From: a virus
Virus record (IMG/VR): IMGVR_UViG_3300021961_000053
Coordinates: 19,216 to 83,215 of that record
Length of the DNA stretch: 64,000 nt
Reading direction: 5' to 3' (one strand)
Every line of letters starts with the position of its first letter. Within the stretch, counting starts at the first letter, position 1. Shown in pieces: positions 15,373 to 21,832 of this stretch. The position numbers and the translations under genes were made by a program. The notes beneath the pieces are model-generated. The model was not told the DNA's origin. It worked only from the letters and a program-made list of their open reading frames with translations, and made no database searches.

Positions 15373-15745
15373 TTTCAAATCCCAAGAAGACTGGGAAGCA
15401 TTTACAGCAATGTTTGATGCTCGTTGGCATTGCAAGAAAGCATTGCTAGAGCGTGTCAAGGATGATCTCTATCCCAAATACAAGTGGGAAGAACTGACTG
15501 CAGGGGCAGTTGAAGTAATCAACGACATCGTTCAATCTCTGCTGTATGATGTAGAGTATGAGTTTGAACAAGTACATCCAGAGTATAAGCGTGATGATGA
15601 ATTGTTCATTCCACGCCGCTCATTCAAAGAAGATGTAGAGGAAGCACTGCTAGCTGCCAACCAGAAGTTCTGGAATAGTGCTAACGAGTGCGAACCATGT
15701 CCTCCCTGTGATGAACTGGCATGTACTGATCATCTAGGTGAGTGA
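15359..15745 (+). CDS. Hypothetical protein, 128 aa
   Basis: ATG 15359 is preferred over an upstream in-frame start because the upstream part is the coding end of the previous gene. Helical and acidic, beginning TIPNFKSQEDWEAFTAMF and ending with a Cys-rich segment (CEPCPPCDELAC, residues about 110-121) that could bind a metal. Function unknown. Confidence 0.65.
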   Translation: MTIPNFKSQEDWEAFTAMFDARWHCKKALLERVKDDLYPKYKWEELTAGAVEVINDIVQSLLYDVEYEFEQVHPEYKRDDELFIPRRSFKEDVEEALLAANQKFWNSANECEPCPPCDELACTDHLGE

Positions 15746-15828
15746 AAAAGTGTATCATACGATCGACCGCATCGGAATGGTTTGTGGTAGAATCATTCCT
15801 GGCACATCATTCACAAGTTTGGAGGAAA

Positions 15829-16245
15829 ATGATTGACGTTAAAGAAAACGAAGACGGTACGTTCACAATCAGCTGGGACGAAAACGACCCAGAAGAAAGC
15901 ATCTTCAACGACTGGACAGAAAAAGACTTCACAGACGCAATCACGAACTACATCAACACTCTCAAAGAATCTGGCGTCCTTGACGACGACGGAGAGCAAA
16001 AGCTCACAGAAAGCATCGAGCAAATCAGCGAGTTCTTCTTCGAAGACTACGAAGACGCCTACGAAAACTACATCCAAGCGTCCTACGAAGTCAGCCCCTA
16101 CTACATCGACCAAACAGCAGAAGAAGTCCAGCAAGACATCGACACTGCCCGTCAATACATCCAAAGCACGAACGAAGAAACCTACGGAGAGCAAGCAATC
16201 CGTAAAGACGAAGGTGACGACCGACGCCCTCGTTTATTCTTCTGA
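15829..16245 (+). CDS. Acidic cyanophage-type hypothetical protein, 138 aa, unusual codon use
   Basis: The ATG at 15829 follows a clear GGAGG (15821-15825), so an upstream in-frame GTG at 15742 is rejected. Very acidic; the N-terminus IDVKENEDGTFTISWDE resembles a common cyanophage protein. Asp, Asn and Ile are written almost only as GAC, AAC and ATC, unlike the GAT-rich neighbours, and the other frames stay open over most of the gene as a result. This suggests a different origin or special selection. Function unknown. Confidence 0.7.
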   Translation: MIDVKENEDGTFTISWDENDPEESIFNDWTEKDFTDAITNYINTLKESGVLDDDGEQKLTESIEQISEFFFEDYEDAYENYIQASYEVSPYYIDQTAEEVQQDIDTARQYIQSTNEETYGEQAIRKDEGDDRRPRLFF

Positions 16246-16393
16246 TCTCACTCTATTCCCCTTTGTAGATACATTCCCGTATCGTCTAGAGGATAAGAGC
16301 GAGAAGAAAACCTGTTATTTCCAATGTGAATCTCATGCCAGAAAATACATCGACAGATACAAACCAGAATACCAGTTATACTGTTACTCTTGA
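16214..16393 (+). CDS. Small hypothetical protein, 59 aa (GTG start), KTCYFQC motif
   Basis: The probable start is GTG 16214, inside the end of the previous gene (32-base overlap). The end portion SEKKTCYFQCESHARKYIDR is of a type I recall from small cyanophage proteins, with a CxxxC pair and a following helix that could coordinate zinc. The upstream part of the same frame is Ser/Thr/Lys-only shadow sequence. It overlaps the next gene by 59 bases. Start uncertain. Confidence 0.5.
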   Translation: MTTDALVYSSDLTLFPFVDTFPYRLEDKSEKKTCYFQCESHARKYIDRYKPEYQLYCYS

Positions 16394-16547
16394 GGAAGAT
16401 GGTGACGAGTGTATTCTACCTCTTCCTGATGAACTCATGGATCAATTAGGATGGTATGATGGGGATGAACTGGAATGGATCGTAAATGACGACAACACCA
16501 TCACGATCCGCAAGGTGCCAGTTGATGAAGTGGCACCCTGCCCCTGA
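16335..16547 (+). CDS. AbrB/MazE-like (SpoVT-AbrB) small protein, 70 aa
   Basis: Residues about 15-60 read YTVTLEEDGDECILPLPDE, LGWYDGDELEW and NTITIRKV, the swapped-hairpin AbrB/MazE pattern (beta strand, LPxPxExxxxLGW, G-D, then a closing strand). Such proteins bind DNA as dimers and act as regulators or antitoxins. No toxin gene lies directly beside it. The ATG at 16335 is chosen over GTG 16326. It is the last gene before a TATAAT promoter. Confidence 0.6.
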   Translation: MPENTSTDTNQNTSYTVTLEEDGDECILPLPDELMDQLGWYDGDELEWIVNDDNTITIRKVPVDEVAPCP

Positions 16548-16566
16548 CTCTGCCACCACTCTGCCC

Positions 16567-16572
16567 TATAAT
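16567..16572 (+). promoter_or_regulatory. TATAAT -10 box
   Basis: Context TGCCCTATAATTACAAGG, a variant of the 29-base repeat leader at 12083 and 13073. It lies 23 bases before the ATG at 16596. Confidence 0.6.
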
Positions 16573-16595
16573 TACAAGGTAATCGAGAGACACCC

Positions 16596-16973
16596 ATGGC
16601 AACCCGCTCCCGCATCGGTATCGAACTCAAGAACGGTTCTATTCTGTCTGCCTATCACCACTGGGATGGTTACCCCGAGTGGTTGGGTCGCATCCTGAAT
16701 ACTCATTACAATACTCGTGCTAAAGCTGCCGAACTGATTGATGGTGGTGACATGAGTGCTTGCTGGAATGATAACAAGCAAGCAGAATACTATGGCACGG
16801 ATTGCCCCCCGCGTCTTGATGCTGACCTTGCGGAATACCTGCTCCCCGAGAATAGCGAAGAGTTTGCATATGTCTTCCGTAATGATGAGTGGGTGTGCTA
16901 TAATATGCATGAGTTTGATGATAGCAAACTCCCTGAAGTTGTTGAGATCCCCTCTGGAGCATTGATGGCATGA
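16596..16973 (+). CDS. Conserved phage hypothetical protein with HWDGYPEWLG motif, 125 aa
   Basis: The N-terminus TRSRIGIELKNGSILSAYHH followed by WDGYPEWLG is a widely shared phage and bacterial protein type of unknown function; the match covers the whole chain. It is monomeric-looking alpha/beta with a long central helix region. First gene of a run of ATGA-overlapping genes to 18731. GC-rich at its start, less so later. Confidence 0.75.
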   Translation: MATRSRIGIELKNGSILSAYHHWDGYPEWLGRILNTHYNTRAKAAELIDGGDMSACWNDNKQAEYYGTDCPPRLDADLAEYLLPENSEEFAYVFRNDEWVCYNMHEFDDSKLPEVVEIPSGALMA

Positions 16974-17170
16974 AGCGTGTAACTGTTCGTCCTAAATCAT
17001 CCAAAGCAAAGAACCGTCTTGCTAATATGATGGATGGCAATGCTATTTGTATTGTAGAGCAAGACAAAGGTGATGGTATGCTGTTCCTTGCTAGTGAGAA
17101 TGGCAAATACTTCTTCTGGGTGAATACTAGCAACGATTGTCACTGGGAAACTGAATGGGAGGTACTATGA
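16970..17170 (+). CDS. Hypothetical protein, 66 aa
   Basis: ATGA overlap with the gene before and after. Basic N-terminus (KRVTVRPKSSKAKNRLANM), then beta-rich NAICIVEQDKGDGMLFLAS and YFFWVNTSNDCHWETEW. A small barrel is plausible. Function unknown. Confidence 0.65.
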   Translation: MKRVTVRPKSSKAKNRLANMMDGNAICIVEQDKGDGMLFLASENGKYFFWVNTSNDCHWETEWEVL

Positions 17171-17382
17171 GTCATTTTGTGAAGAACCCAGACGAGATTG
17201 TGCTGGAAGATGTGCGTATGATCCATTATGAAACAATGGAAGAAGGACGTGCTGTGTGGTTGGGCATCTACATGAATGATGGTAAGATGTATCATATGAA
17301 TATCGGTGGTGATAATCTGTATGTCAATTACTCTTACGAGGGTAATGATCCAAACATTACTGAATGGGCAAAACTCAAATGA
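17167..17382 (+). CDS. Hypothetical protein, 71 aa
   Basis: ATG 17167 gives a 4-base overlap with the previous stop and is preferred to an upstream in-frame start. Beta-rich (SHFVKNPDEIVLEDVRMIHY, WLGIYMNDGKMYHMNI). No family recognised. Confidence 0.6.
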   Translation: MSHFVKNPDEIVLEDVRMIHYETMEEGRAVWLGIYMNDGKMYHMNIGGDNLYVNYSYEGNDPNITEWAKLK

Positions 17383-17585
17383 AACCAGTTAGTGTAGATC
17401 AACTGATTGAAGCACTGTATAATGAATATGTCTATCTTTGTCACGATGATTTTGATCCCGATGAAGATCCAACTCCCGAAGAGTATCTTGAAATGATCAA
17501 AACTTTATCGTATGATGAATTGATTTCAGAAACTAGCACTGATGAAGAATATACTCTTCAAGAGTTTATGGAGACATGGGGATGA
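17379..17585 (+). CDS. Hypothetical acidic protein, 68 aa
   Basis: ATGA overlap at both ends; ATG 17379 chosen on that basis. Helical and acidic (KPVSVDQLIEALYNEYVYL, DDFDPDEDPTPEEYLEMI). No family recognised. Confidence 0.6.
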   Translation: MKPVSVDQLIEALYNEYVYLCHDDFDPDEDPTPEEYLEMIKTLSYDELISETSTDEEYTLQEFMETWG

Positions 17586-17734
17586 CTGACGAACAAATTG
17601 ATATGCTCCGTCATCTCATCAAACAAGAGATTGATGCTGCACAAATTGATGGTATGGAGCATGGACAATGGGGATGGGCAGATAAACAACTAGAGGAAGG
17701 ATGGAAGATGTTCAAGGAGAGTTTCAATGACTGA
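17582..17734 (+). CDS. Hypothetical protein, 50 aa
   Basis: ATGA overlap with the previous gene and 8-base overlap with the next. Helical with HGQWGWADKQLEEGW near its centre. Function unknown. Confidence 0.55.
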   Translation: MTDEQIDMLRHLIKQEIDAAQIDGMEHGQWGWADKQLEEGWKMFKESFND

Positions 17735-17906
17735 CTATAACATGCCCAATGGTGATTTCATCAAGACTTATCCTGATGTCACTCGTGTAGAGGTTATCAC
17801 CAACAATGGACGTGAGTTCGTTCAGTATGAATGTTCCAACGTTCAGGTGTCACTACAGGATGACGGACAAACAATTAAAGTATTTCTATTCTCCACCTAT
17901 GACTGA
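17727..17906 (+). CDS. Hypothetical protein, 59 aa
   Basis: ATG 17727 to TGA 17906. A compact beta protein (TRVEVITNNGREFVQYECSN, VSLQDDGQTIKVFLF) of a kind common in T4-like cyanophages. It overlaps the next gene by 8 bases. Function unknown. Confidence 0.6.
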   Translation: MTDYNMPNGDFIKTYPDVTRVEVITNNGREFVQYECSNVQVSLQDDGQTIKVFLFSTYD

Positions 17907-18126
17907 AGATGATAAACATGCATTGAAAGAGTTCATGAATGGTGTGGCATTTACCGTTGCTGTCGTAGGTATTGCTATCATAGGTATTGCCATCATGTCT
18001 GGTGGTAGTGTGCCAGAAGAACAACTGCCCACGAAGGTGGTTGGCACATACAAAGACTGTGATATAATTCAATGGCATTACGGCCCTCTCGCTGAATACA
18101 AGTATTTTCTCTATTGCCCCAAATGA
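17899..18126 (+). CDS. Small membrane protein, 75 aa
   Basis: ATG 17899. A soluble acidic N-terminus is followed by one membrane segment (residues about 16-34, VAFTVAVVGIAIIGIAIM) and a 40-residue soluble tail with two cysteines (YKDCD and YFLYC). ATGA overlap with the next gene. Role unknown. Confidence 0.65.
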   Translation: MTEDDKHALKEFMNGVAFTVAVVGIAIIGIAIMSGGSVPEEQLPTKVVGTYKDCDIIQWHYGPLAEYKYFLYCPK

Positions 18127-18731
18127 CTTACAACGCTGAACTGACATTCAAATTTGATGCTACCTACACTCATGAGTATAATCGTGGGTTTGGTTCTACT
18201 ATTGGTGATGATGACTTTGTTCCTGAAGAGCATTATATTATCACAGCACCAGCAGCAGACCTCAATGCCAAGCAGTATTTCAAGTTATTTGAGAAATTCA
18301 TGCTGTGTGTAGGCATGTGCCCGCAATCTATCCGCAGTGGTGCTATGTCTCTTGTCTTCAATGAATATGTGAGTGAGGCAGATCAGCGCAAGGTGTGTGA
18401 TGAGTATGAGCTGACGATGGATGAAGATCTGCGTAGCAAGTTTGAAGACTTCAAAGAGGTAGATGCTGCATGGGCAAAACTGAAGAAAGGTCCAATGGGC
18501 ACAGTTCTTGAAGATGACTGGAAAGATAAGTTTGATGCACTACATCGTCGCTTCAATCGCTTTGCTGCTCTCAGTGATGATCAACTAGAAGATCTTGCTA
18601 AGTATGCGGAGAAGACATACTATGTGGTGGATGATTGTGCTCTAGATGATAAGGAGAAGTGCAAGGAGTATAATATGCGTGAGCAAGAATACTACGACAA
18701 ACGCGCACAACTGGACCTGAAAACAAAATGA
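18123..18731 (+). CDS. Conserved cyanophage-type hypothetical protein, 202 aa
   Basis: ATG 18123 overlaps the previous stop by 4 bases and is preferred over ATG 18114. The first half is beta-rich (TYNAELTFKFDATYTHEY, HYIITAPAADLNAKQYFKLF); the second half is long charged helices (DKFDALHRRFNRFAAL, DDKEKCKEYNMREQEYYDKR). It is the largest protein in the small-gene cluster apart from the helicase and the 9.3-12 kb island. No domain recognised. Confidence 0.7.
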   Translation: MTYNAELTFKFDATYTHEYNRGFGSTIGDDDFVPEEHYIITAPAADLNAKQYFKLFEKFMLCVGMCPQSIRSGAMSLVFNEYVSEADQRKVCDEYELTMDEDLRSKFEDFKEVDAAWAKLKKGPMGTVLEDDWKDKFDALHRRFNRFAALSDDQLEDLAKYAEKTYYVVDDCALDDKEKCKEYNMREQEYYDKRAQLDLKTK

Positions 18732-18910
18732 TTGTTCCTATACTTGGTTGTATTCTCGCAGGTTGCCTGCAAGACGTGCCTATCATCGTTTCAGACCGTC
18801 CCATCCTCACTAGATTGGAACTTCTAACAAACAAACCCAAATCCATAGACAAATCACAATACTCATGCTATATTGAAGGAGAGTTTTACACATCATGTCC
18901 GACAAAATGA
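18728..18910 (+). CDS. Small lipoprotein, 60 aa
   Basis: Residues 1-13 (MIVPILGCILAGC) end in a good lipobox (LAGC), so the mature protein of about 48 residues should be lipid-anchored in the periplasm. Mature part: VPIIVSDRPILTRLELLT, then a Cys pair near the end (YSCYIEGEFYTSC). ATGA overlap with the previous gene and a 16-base overlap with the next, a membrane protein. An outer-membrane lysis role (spanin-like) is possible but the usual Pro-rich composition is missing. Confidence 0.65.
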   Translation: MIVPILGCILAGCLQDVPIIVSDRPILTRLELLTNKPKSIDKSQYSCYIEGEFYTSCPTK

Positions 18911-19173
18911 TCTACGAAAGCCCTGATAAAGGAAAGACTGTTACCCAGCGTCCATTCCATCAACCAATCAAACAAGTGAAATCTAATTGGTATTATGTGT
19001 TCTGGGGCATCATGGCAACTGCTGTTGTGGGAGGGCAAATCTATGTTGGACTAGGTTATCGTGAGATGGCAGAAGCAACCAAATCTACATCTATCAGTGT
19101 GATGTGTGAAACAATGTCACCATATCAGATTCCAGTCTCACCCTATCGTAATCGTACAGGACAATTTGAATGA
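18895..19173 (+). CDS. One-span membrane protein, 92 aa
   Basis: ATG 18895. Basic N-terminal 30 residues, one membrane segment at about 32-55 (WYYVFWGIMATAVVGGQIYV), then a polar tail of about 37 residues with one cysteine. It overlaps the lipoprotein gene by 16 bases and the next gene by 4. Such paired small membrane proteins are usual in T4-like cyanophages; function unknown. Confidence 0.65.
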   Translation: MSDKMIYESPDKGKTVTQRPFHQPIKQVKSNWYYVFWGIMATAVVGGQIYVGLGYREMAEATKSTSISVMCETMSPYQIPVSPYRNRTGQFE

Positions 19174-19433
19174 CACTCATCAAATTCATTCATCGTGAAG
19201 ACTTTGGACATGAATATATTGTTCAAATTATCAACACAGGCAAACATATGCCTAAACCATTCAAGAACTACTCATTGATTCAAGTATCATTGTCATGGAA
19301 TGATTTCCCTGGTTGGCCATACATTAAGATCAGTTCTGGTACTGGTAGTCTAATCAATGTTATGGCATGGGTGTATAAACTAGGATTTGATTTCTCTATC
19401 ATAGATCGTACATGGAATTGGCATGAGGAATAA
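19170..19433 (+). CDS. Conserved cyanophage-type hypothetical protein, 87 aa
   Basis: ATGA overlap with the previous gene. Pattern YSLIQVSLSWNDFPGWPYIK, then WVYKLGFDFSIIDRTWNW, which I recall as a recurrent cyanophage protein. Aromatic-rich alpha/beta; function unknown. Confidence 0.65.
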   Translation: MTLIKFIHREDFGHEYIVQIINTGKHMPKPFKNYSLIQVSLSWNDFPGWPYIKISSGTGSLINVMAWVYKLGFDFSIIDRTWNWHEE

Positions 19434-19583
19434 ATGACATACGAAGTACAAACATGGGATAGTGAAGAGTATTGTGTGAACTATCATACAGTCAGTGATG
19501 CAATTGATTATGAGGATGCACAACAAGTAATAGAACTACAATACCCAGATCAAAAAGTAATCTCAGTAATCAAACGACAATGA
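19434..19583 (+). CDS. Hypothetical protein, 49 aa
   Basis: ATG directly follows the previous TAA. Small alpha/beta protein (MTYEVQTWDSEEYCVNYHT to VISVIKRQ). ATGA overlap with the next gene. Function unknown. Confidence 0.55.
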   Translation: MTYEVQTWDSEEYCVNYHTVSDAIDYEDAQQVIELQYPDQKVISVIKRQ

Positions 19584-19708
19584 TTTACTTTCTCATCATA
19601 TCATCAGCAGTAGTATGGGCATTGTTCTCATTGTACTCACCTAGACTGTCTCATCTAGATAAAGAACATGAACAACAACGTATCAATGATAGACGAGAAC
19701 ACACCTGA
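19580..19708 (+). CDS. Small membrane protein, 42 aa
   Basis: Residues 1-19 (MIYFLIISSAVVWALFSLY) form one membrane segment; the rest is charged. It overlaps the next gene by 41 bases in another frame. Function unknown. Confidence 0.55.
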   Translation: MIYFLIISSAVVWALFSLYSPRLSHLDKEHEQQRINDRREHT

Positions 19709-19829
19709 TAAACTAAGAGAGATTATCAGAGATACATGGCCTAATCTCTATCATTTGAAGCAACGTGATAATGACGTTGATAATGATTCTGAACCAGATT
19801 GTCAAGGTGCTCCGCGTCAGTATCAGTAA
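19668..19829 (+). CDS. Hypothetical protein, 53 aa
   Basis: ATG 19668 to TAA 19829, starting inside the previous gene. Central helix DKLREIIRDTWPNLYHLKQR and an acidic DNDVDNDSEPD stretch. It is the last gene before the 361-base non-coding region. Confidence 0.45.
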   Translation: MNNNVSMIDENTPDKLREIIRDTWPNLYHLKQRDNDVDNDSEPDCQGAPRQYQ

Positions 19830-19999
19830 GGGTTCTTGATACTAATTCGTATTGTTATCAGAATGTTTTTAAATCATAATAAAAATAGGGTTAAGGTGCG
19901 GTAGAGATGTTGGCTTAGCACGCTACCTATCGAAAGTCAAGCAACACTGTGCCAGTCCTCAAAGTGTCACAGAAACCCTCAGAGACCCTCAGAATGCCC

Positions 20000-20005
20000 T
20001 ATAAT
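20000..20005 (+). promoter_or_regulatory. TATAAT box inside the non-coding region
   Basis: Context AGAATGCCCTATAATAGG matches the ATGCCC-TATAAT signature of other units. Just upstream ACCCTCAGA occurs twice in tandem, and AAAGTGTCACAG (about 19964) matches the text before the 12057 hairpin, but no hairpin forms here. Confidence 0.5.
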
Positions 20006-20042
20006 AGGTACATCAGAGGGGGAGAGATCCACGCCTTCTGAG

Positions 20043-20074
20043 GTTTTCCACAGGTTGTGGAATTTGTGGAAAAC
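20043..20074 (+). repeat. Inverted repeat of DnaA-box-like sequences
   Basis: GTTTTCCACA (20043-20052) and TGTGGAAAAC (20065-20074) are perfect reverse complements separated by 12 bases. TTTTCCACA equals the cyanobacterial DnaA box as I know it (E. coli consensus TTATCCACA). A third related word, TTGTGGAA (20055-20062), lies between them. An AT-rich tract follows at once. This could bind host DnaA, serve as a replication origin element, or form an RNA hairpin. Confidence 0.6.
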
Positions 20075-20190
20075 TCAAAAACTGAAAAAGACAAAAATCT
20101 CACTTTTTAAGTTTTTTCAAAAACTGAGAATTTAAGATTTTTGAGTTTTTTCAAAAATTAAACTTTAATCACCTGCATTTACTCACTAAA

Positions 20191-20439
20191 ATGACAAAAA
20201 CCTACGATAATCTTACTAGTAGTGCTATCAATAGTATTACAGTAGAAGATAATGTAGTAAAAGTAGTGTATAATAGTAATAAAGACAAAGAATATACATT
20301 CAACTGTCAAAACATGGATCAATTTGTAGAACAATTGAGTTCAGAATTGATCGATGTAGAGATCAACAATGGAAAAGGATCTGTTGGTCGTTTCTTACAC
20401 CAACAAATCAAGAATGGTGTTCTAATTGAATCTAAATAG
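20191..20439 (+). CDS. KTSC-like small protein, 82 aa
   Basis: SSAINSITVEDNVVKVVYNS followed by KEYTFNC matches the KTSC-type beta pattern (paired strands, then Y-x-F/Y); the end SVGRFLHQQIKNG forms a helix. The function of the family is unknown. The gene is AT-rich and follows the origin-like region. Confidence 0.55.
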   Translation: MTKTYDNLTSSAINSITVEDNVVKVVYNSNKDKEYTFNCQNMDQFVEQLSSELIDVEINNGKGSVGRFLHQQIKNGVLIESK

Positions 20440-20472
20440 TCACACAGTTTGAGTAACTAATCAATCAAAACA

Positions 20473-20634
20473 ATGAGCAACAAAAATCATCGCAATGACC
20501 GCTACGATAAGTATAGCGAATTCAATGACGATTTCGAAGACTTTGGTTATGACGTGAAGAACGTTCGCCGTCAAACTAAAAAGAAAGTTACCAAATTCAA
20601 GACCCGTGACGATGAATACTATGACACTTTCTAA
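20473..20634 (+). CDS. Hypothetical basic/acidic protein, 53 aa
   Basis: ATG 20473. An acidic middle (EFNDDFEDFGYD) is followed by a basic stretch (VRRQTKKKVTKFKTR). Probably disordered or nucleic-acid binding, but this is only a composition argument. Closed by a hairpin terminator. Confidence 0.6.
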   Translation: MSNKNHRNDRYDKYSEFNDDFEDFGYDVKNVRRQTKKKVTKFKTRDDEYYDTF

Positions 20635-20658
20635 ACTGGCACACTAACACCCCCATCG

Positions 20659-20699
20659 ATCCCATCATCGTGTATTGTATACAAGTTGATGGGATTTTT
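20659..20699 (+). terminator. Rho-independent terminator
   Basis: ATCCCATCA/TGATGGGAT (9 bp) with a 19-base loop, followed by TTTT. It closes the gene ending at 20634. Confidence 0.7.
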
Positions 20700-20707
20700 G
20701 ATTGACG

Positions 20708-20878
20708 ATGACACTAACTGAACGCAACCAAAAGTTATATGAACTGCGTGATCAGTTGTTGAAAGCACGAGCACAAGTTGCCTGGATTGAACAACAGATC
20801 TGGTTGACTCGTGATGCATACGATCAAGAACAATTTGCCATCCCTGGTAATAGTCTTTTTGATCAAATGTTCAACTAG
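20708..20878 (+). CDS. Hypothetical helical protein, 56 aa
   Basis: ATG 20708 directly after the terminator. The long N-terminal helix TERNQKLYELRDQLLKARA suggests a coiled coil; the end is polar. No promoter box is clear in the short gap, so read-through may supply it. Function unknown. Confidence 0.5.
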   Translation: MTLTERNQKLYELRDQLLKARAQVAWIEQQIWLTRDAYDQEQFAIPGNSLFDQMFN

Positions 20879-20907
20879 ATAATATAACCAACACCCAAGG
20901 AGTTCTC

Positions 20908-21042
20908 ATGACTGTGCAGGAAATGTATCAAGAGATGAAAGAACAAATGCTGGAGGATTCGCTCCTAGGGTATAGAGATCATCACCTCTACGATGATGCT
21001 GAGAGCTATATTGTAGAAATCGACTACACTACACAGAACTAG
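20908..21042 (+). CDS. Hypothetical acidic protein, 44 aa
   Basis: AAGGAG ribosome site 6 bases before ATG 20908. Helical acidic N-terminus (TVQEMYQEMKEQMLEDSL), then DDAESYIVEIDYT. Function unknown. Confidence 0.5.
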   Translation: MTVQEMYQEMKEQMLEDSLLGYRDHHLYDDAESYIVEIDYTTQN

Positions 21043-21096
21043 TGTGACAGTTGGCAAGGTGTCCCCAATTGACCCCAGATGCCCCGACCCTGTGCC

Positions 21097-21102
21097 TATA
21101 AT
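21097..21102 (+). promoter_or_regulatory. TATAAT -10 box six bases before ATG (leaderless geometry)
   Basis: TATAAT ends at 21102 and the ATG starts at 21109. Transcription usually starts 6-8 bases after the box, so the mRNA would begin at or within a base or two of the start codon. Confidence 0.5.
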
Positions 21103-21108
21103 GTCTGC

Positions 21109-21306
21109 ATGACAAACAACCTCACCGCTTCCATGGTCCATCAGTTCGATCTCGACATCGCTCCCGCCTTGCGTGAGTACATGGGTTCTAATCTCACTGA
21201 CCTCAGCGACTGCATCGATTGGGTGTGCGCTGTGTTCGATGTGCCCGCTAGCGAGTGGATCTGCGATCGTATCGCTGACGAGTTCGAAGAGTTCTTCGGG
21301 GTGTGA
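21109..21306 (+). CDS. Hypothetical protein, 65 aa, probably leaderless mRNA
   Basis: ATG 21109 is chosen over an in-frame ATG at 21079, which lies before the promoter box. Acidic helical protein with two cysteines (DCIDWVCAVFDVPASEWICD). GC-rich. Closed by a GC hairpin. Confidence 0.6.
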   Translation: MTNNLTASMVHQFDLDIAPALREYMGSNLTDLSDCIDWVCAVFDVPASEWICDRIADEFEEFFGV

Positions 21307-21312
21307 CAGTTG

Positions 21313-21335
21313 GGGGAGTGTCCATCATTCTCCCC
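21313..21335 (+). terminator. GC hairpin between units
   Basis: GGGGAG/CTCCCC stem with an 11-base loop; no T-run. A CATACT box follows at 21355. Confidence 0.5.
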
Positions 21336-21354
21336 ATTGCCCCCCATCTGCTGC

Positions 21355-21360
21355 CATACT
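21355..21360 (+). promoter_or_regulatory. CATACT -10-like box with CAGTTCAAAC leader
   Basis: CATACTAACCTCAGTTCAAA starts here, 35 bases before the ATG at 21390. The word CAGTTCAA recurs just after the boxes at 21943 and 23196. Confidence 0.45.
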
Positions 21361-21389
21361 AACCTCAGTTCAAACAACCAACGCCAAAC

Positions 21390-21749
21390 ATGCGTAAGAT
21401 CGAACGCCAAATGCTCAACGCCATTGCTGTTAACAGCAACTGGAAATGTGCTAACACTGAAGTGTGCTACGATCCCGAAACTAACGAGAGCACTGTGTAT
21501 CTGCACGGTAACAAGATTGCAGAGGTAGGTGATAACTACCTGCGCCTCTTTGATGGTGGTTGGCAATCTAACACCACCAAATCTCGCATCAATGCTATCA
21601 TGCAAGAATGCAGCATTGCAGGCGAAGGTGTATTCCAGAAGAACTATCAGTGGTTCATTCGCCTCTTCAATGGCACTGAATTCTTCGTCACTGAGTTTCG
21701 CTCTGGCATGAAACTTGGTGCTCTGCCTTACTCTCTGCTGCTCGCCTGA
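21390..21749 (+). CDS. Conserved cyanophage-type hypothetical protein, 119 aa
   Basis: Pattern NAIAVNSNWKCANTEVCY, TVYLHGNKIAE, GGWQSNTTKSRINAIMQEC and GVFQKNYQWFIR, which I recognise as a recurrent phage protein of unknown function. Alpha/beta, full length. Single-gene unit between a promoter and a strong hairpin terminator. Confidence 0.7.
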   Translation: MRKIERQMLNAIAVNSNWKCANTEVCYDPETNESTVYLHGNKIAEVGDNYLRLFDGGWQSNTTKSRINAIMQECSIAGEGVFQKNYQWFIRLFNGTEFFVTEFRSGMKLGALPYSLLLA

Positions 21750-21760
21750 GTTACAGAATA

Positions 21761-21780
21761 GGGGAGACAATCTCCCCTTC
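21761..21780 (+). terminator. Rho-independent terminator
   Basis: GGGGAGA/TCTCCCC with loop CAA, followed by TTCTC. A second hairpin (CTCAAT/ATTGAG) follows within 22 bases. Confidence 0.7.
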
Positions 21781-21832
21781 TCAATAGACTTTCTAATTGA
21801 GAATCGCGGCTGCCCCTAGTACAACTGAACTC

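Larger units (their letters stand above)
19830..20190 (+). other. 361-base non-coding region with origin-like features
   Basis: No gene fits here. In order it holds a mixed stretch (19830-19970), a TATAAT box (20000-20005), the inverted repeat of DnaA-box-like words (20043-20074) and an AT-rich tract (about 20071-20180) in which GTTTTTTCAAAAA occurs twice and CTCAAAAA/TTTTTGAG face each other. It is the longest clear gap between genes in the window. I tested the first part for a tRNA and found none. Confidence 0.6.

Noticed and set aside
15833-16213. Ser/Thr/Lys-rich open frame and a minus-strand open frame over 15829-16245
   Set aside because: Both follow from the GAC/GAA/AAC codon bias of the real acidic gene. 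Only the end of the + frame (from 16214) looks like protein.
19890-19960. Possible tRNA-like text in the non-coding region (GGTAG...CTACC)
   Set aside because: No acceptor stem, anticodon stem or T-loop GGTTCGAATCC-type sequence could be laid out.
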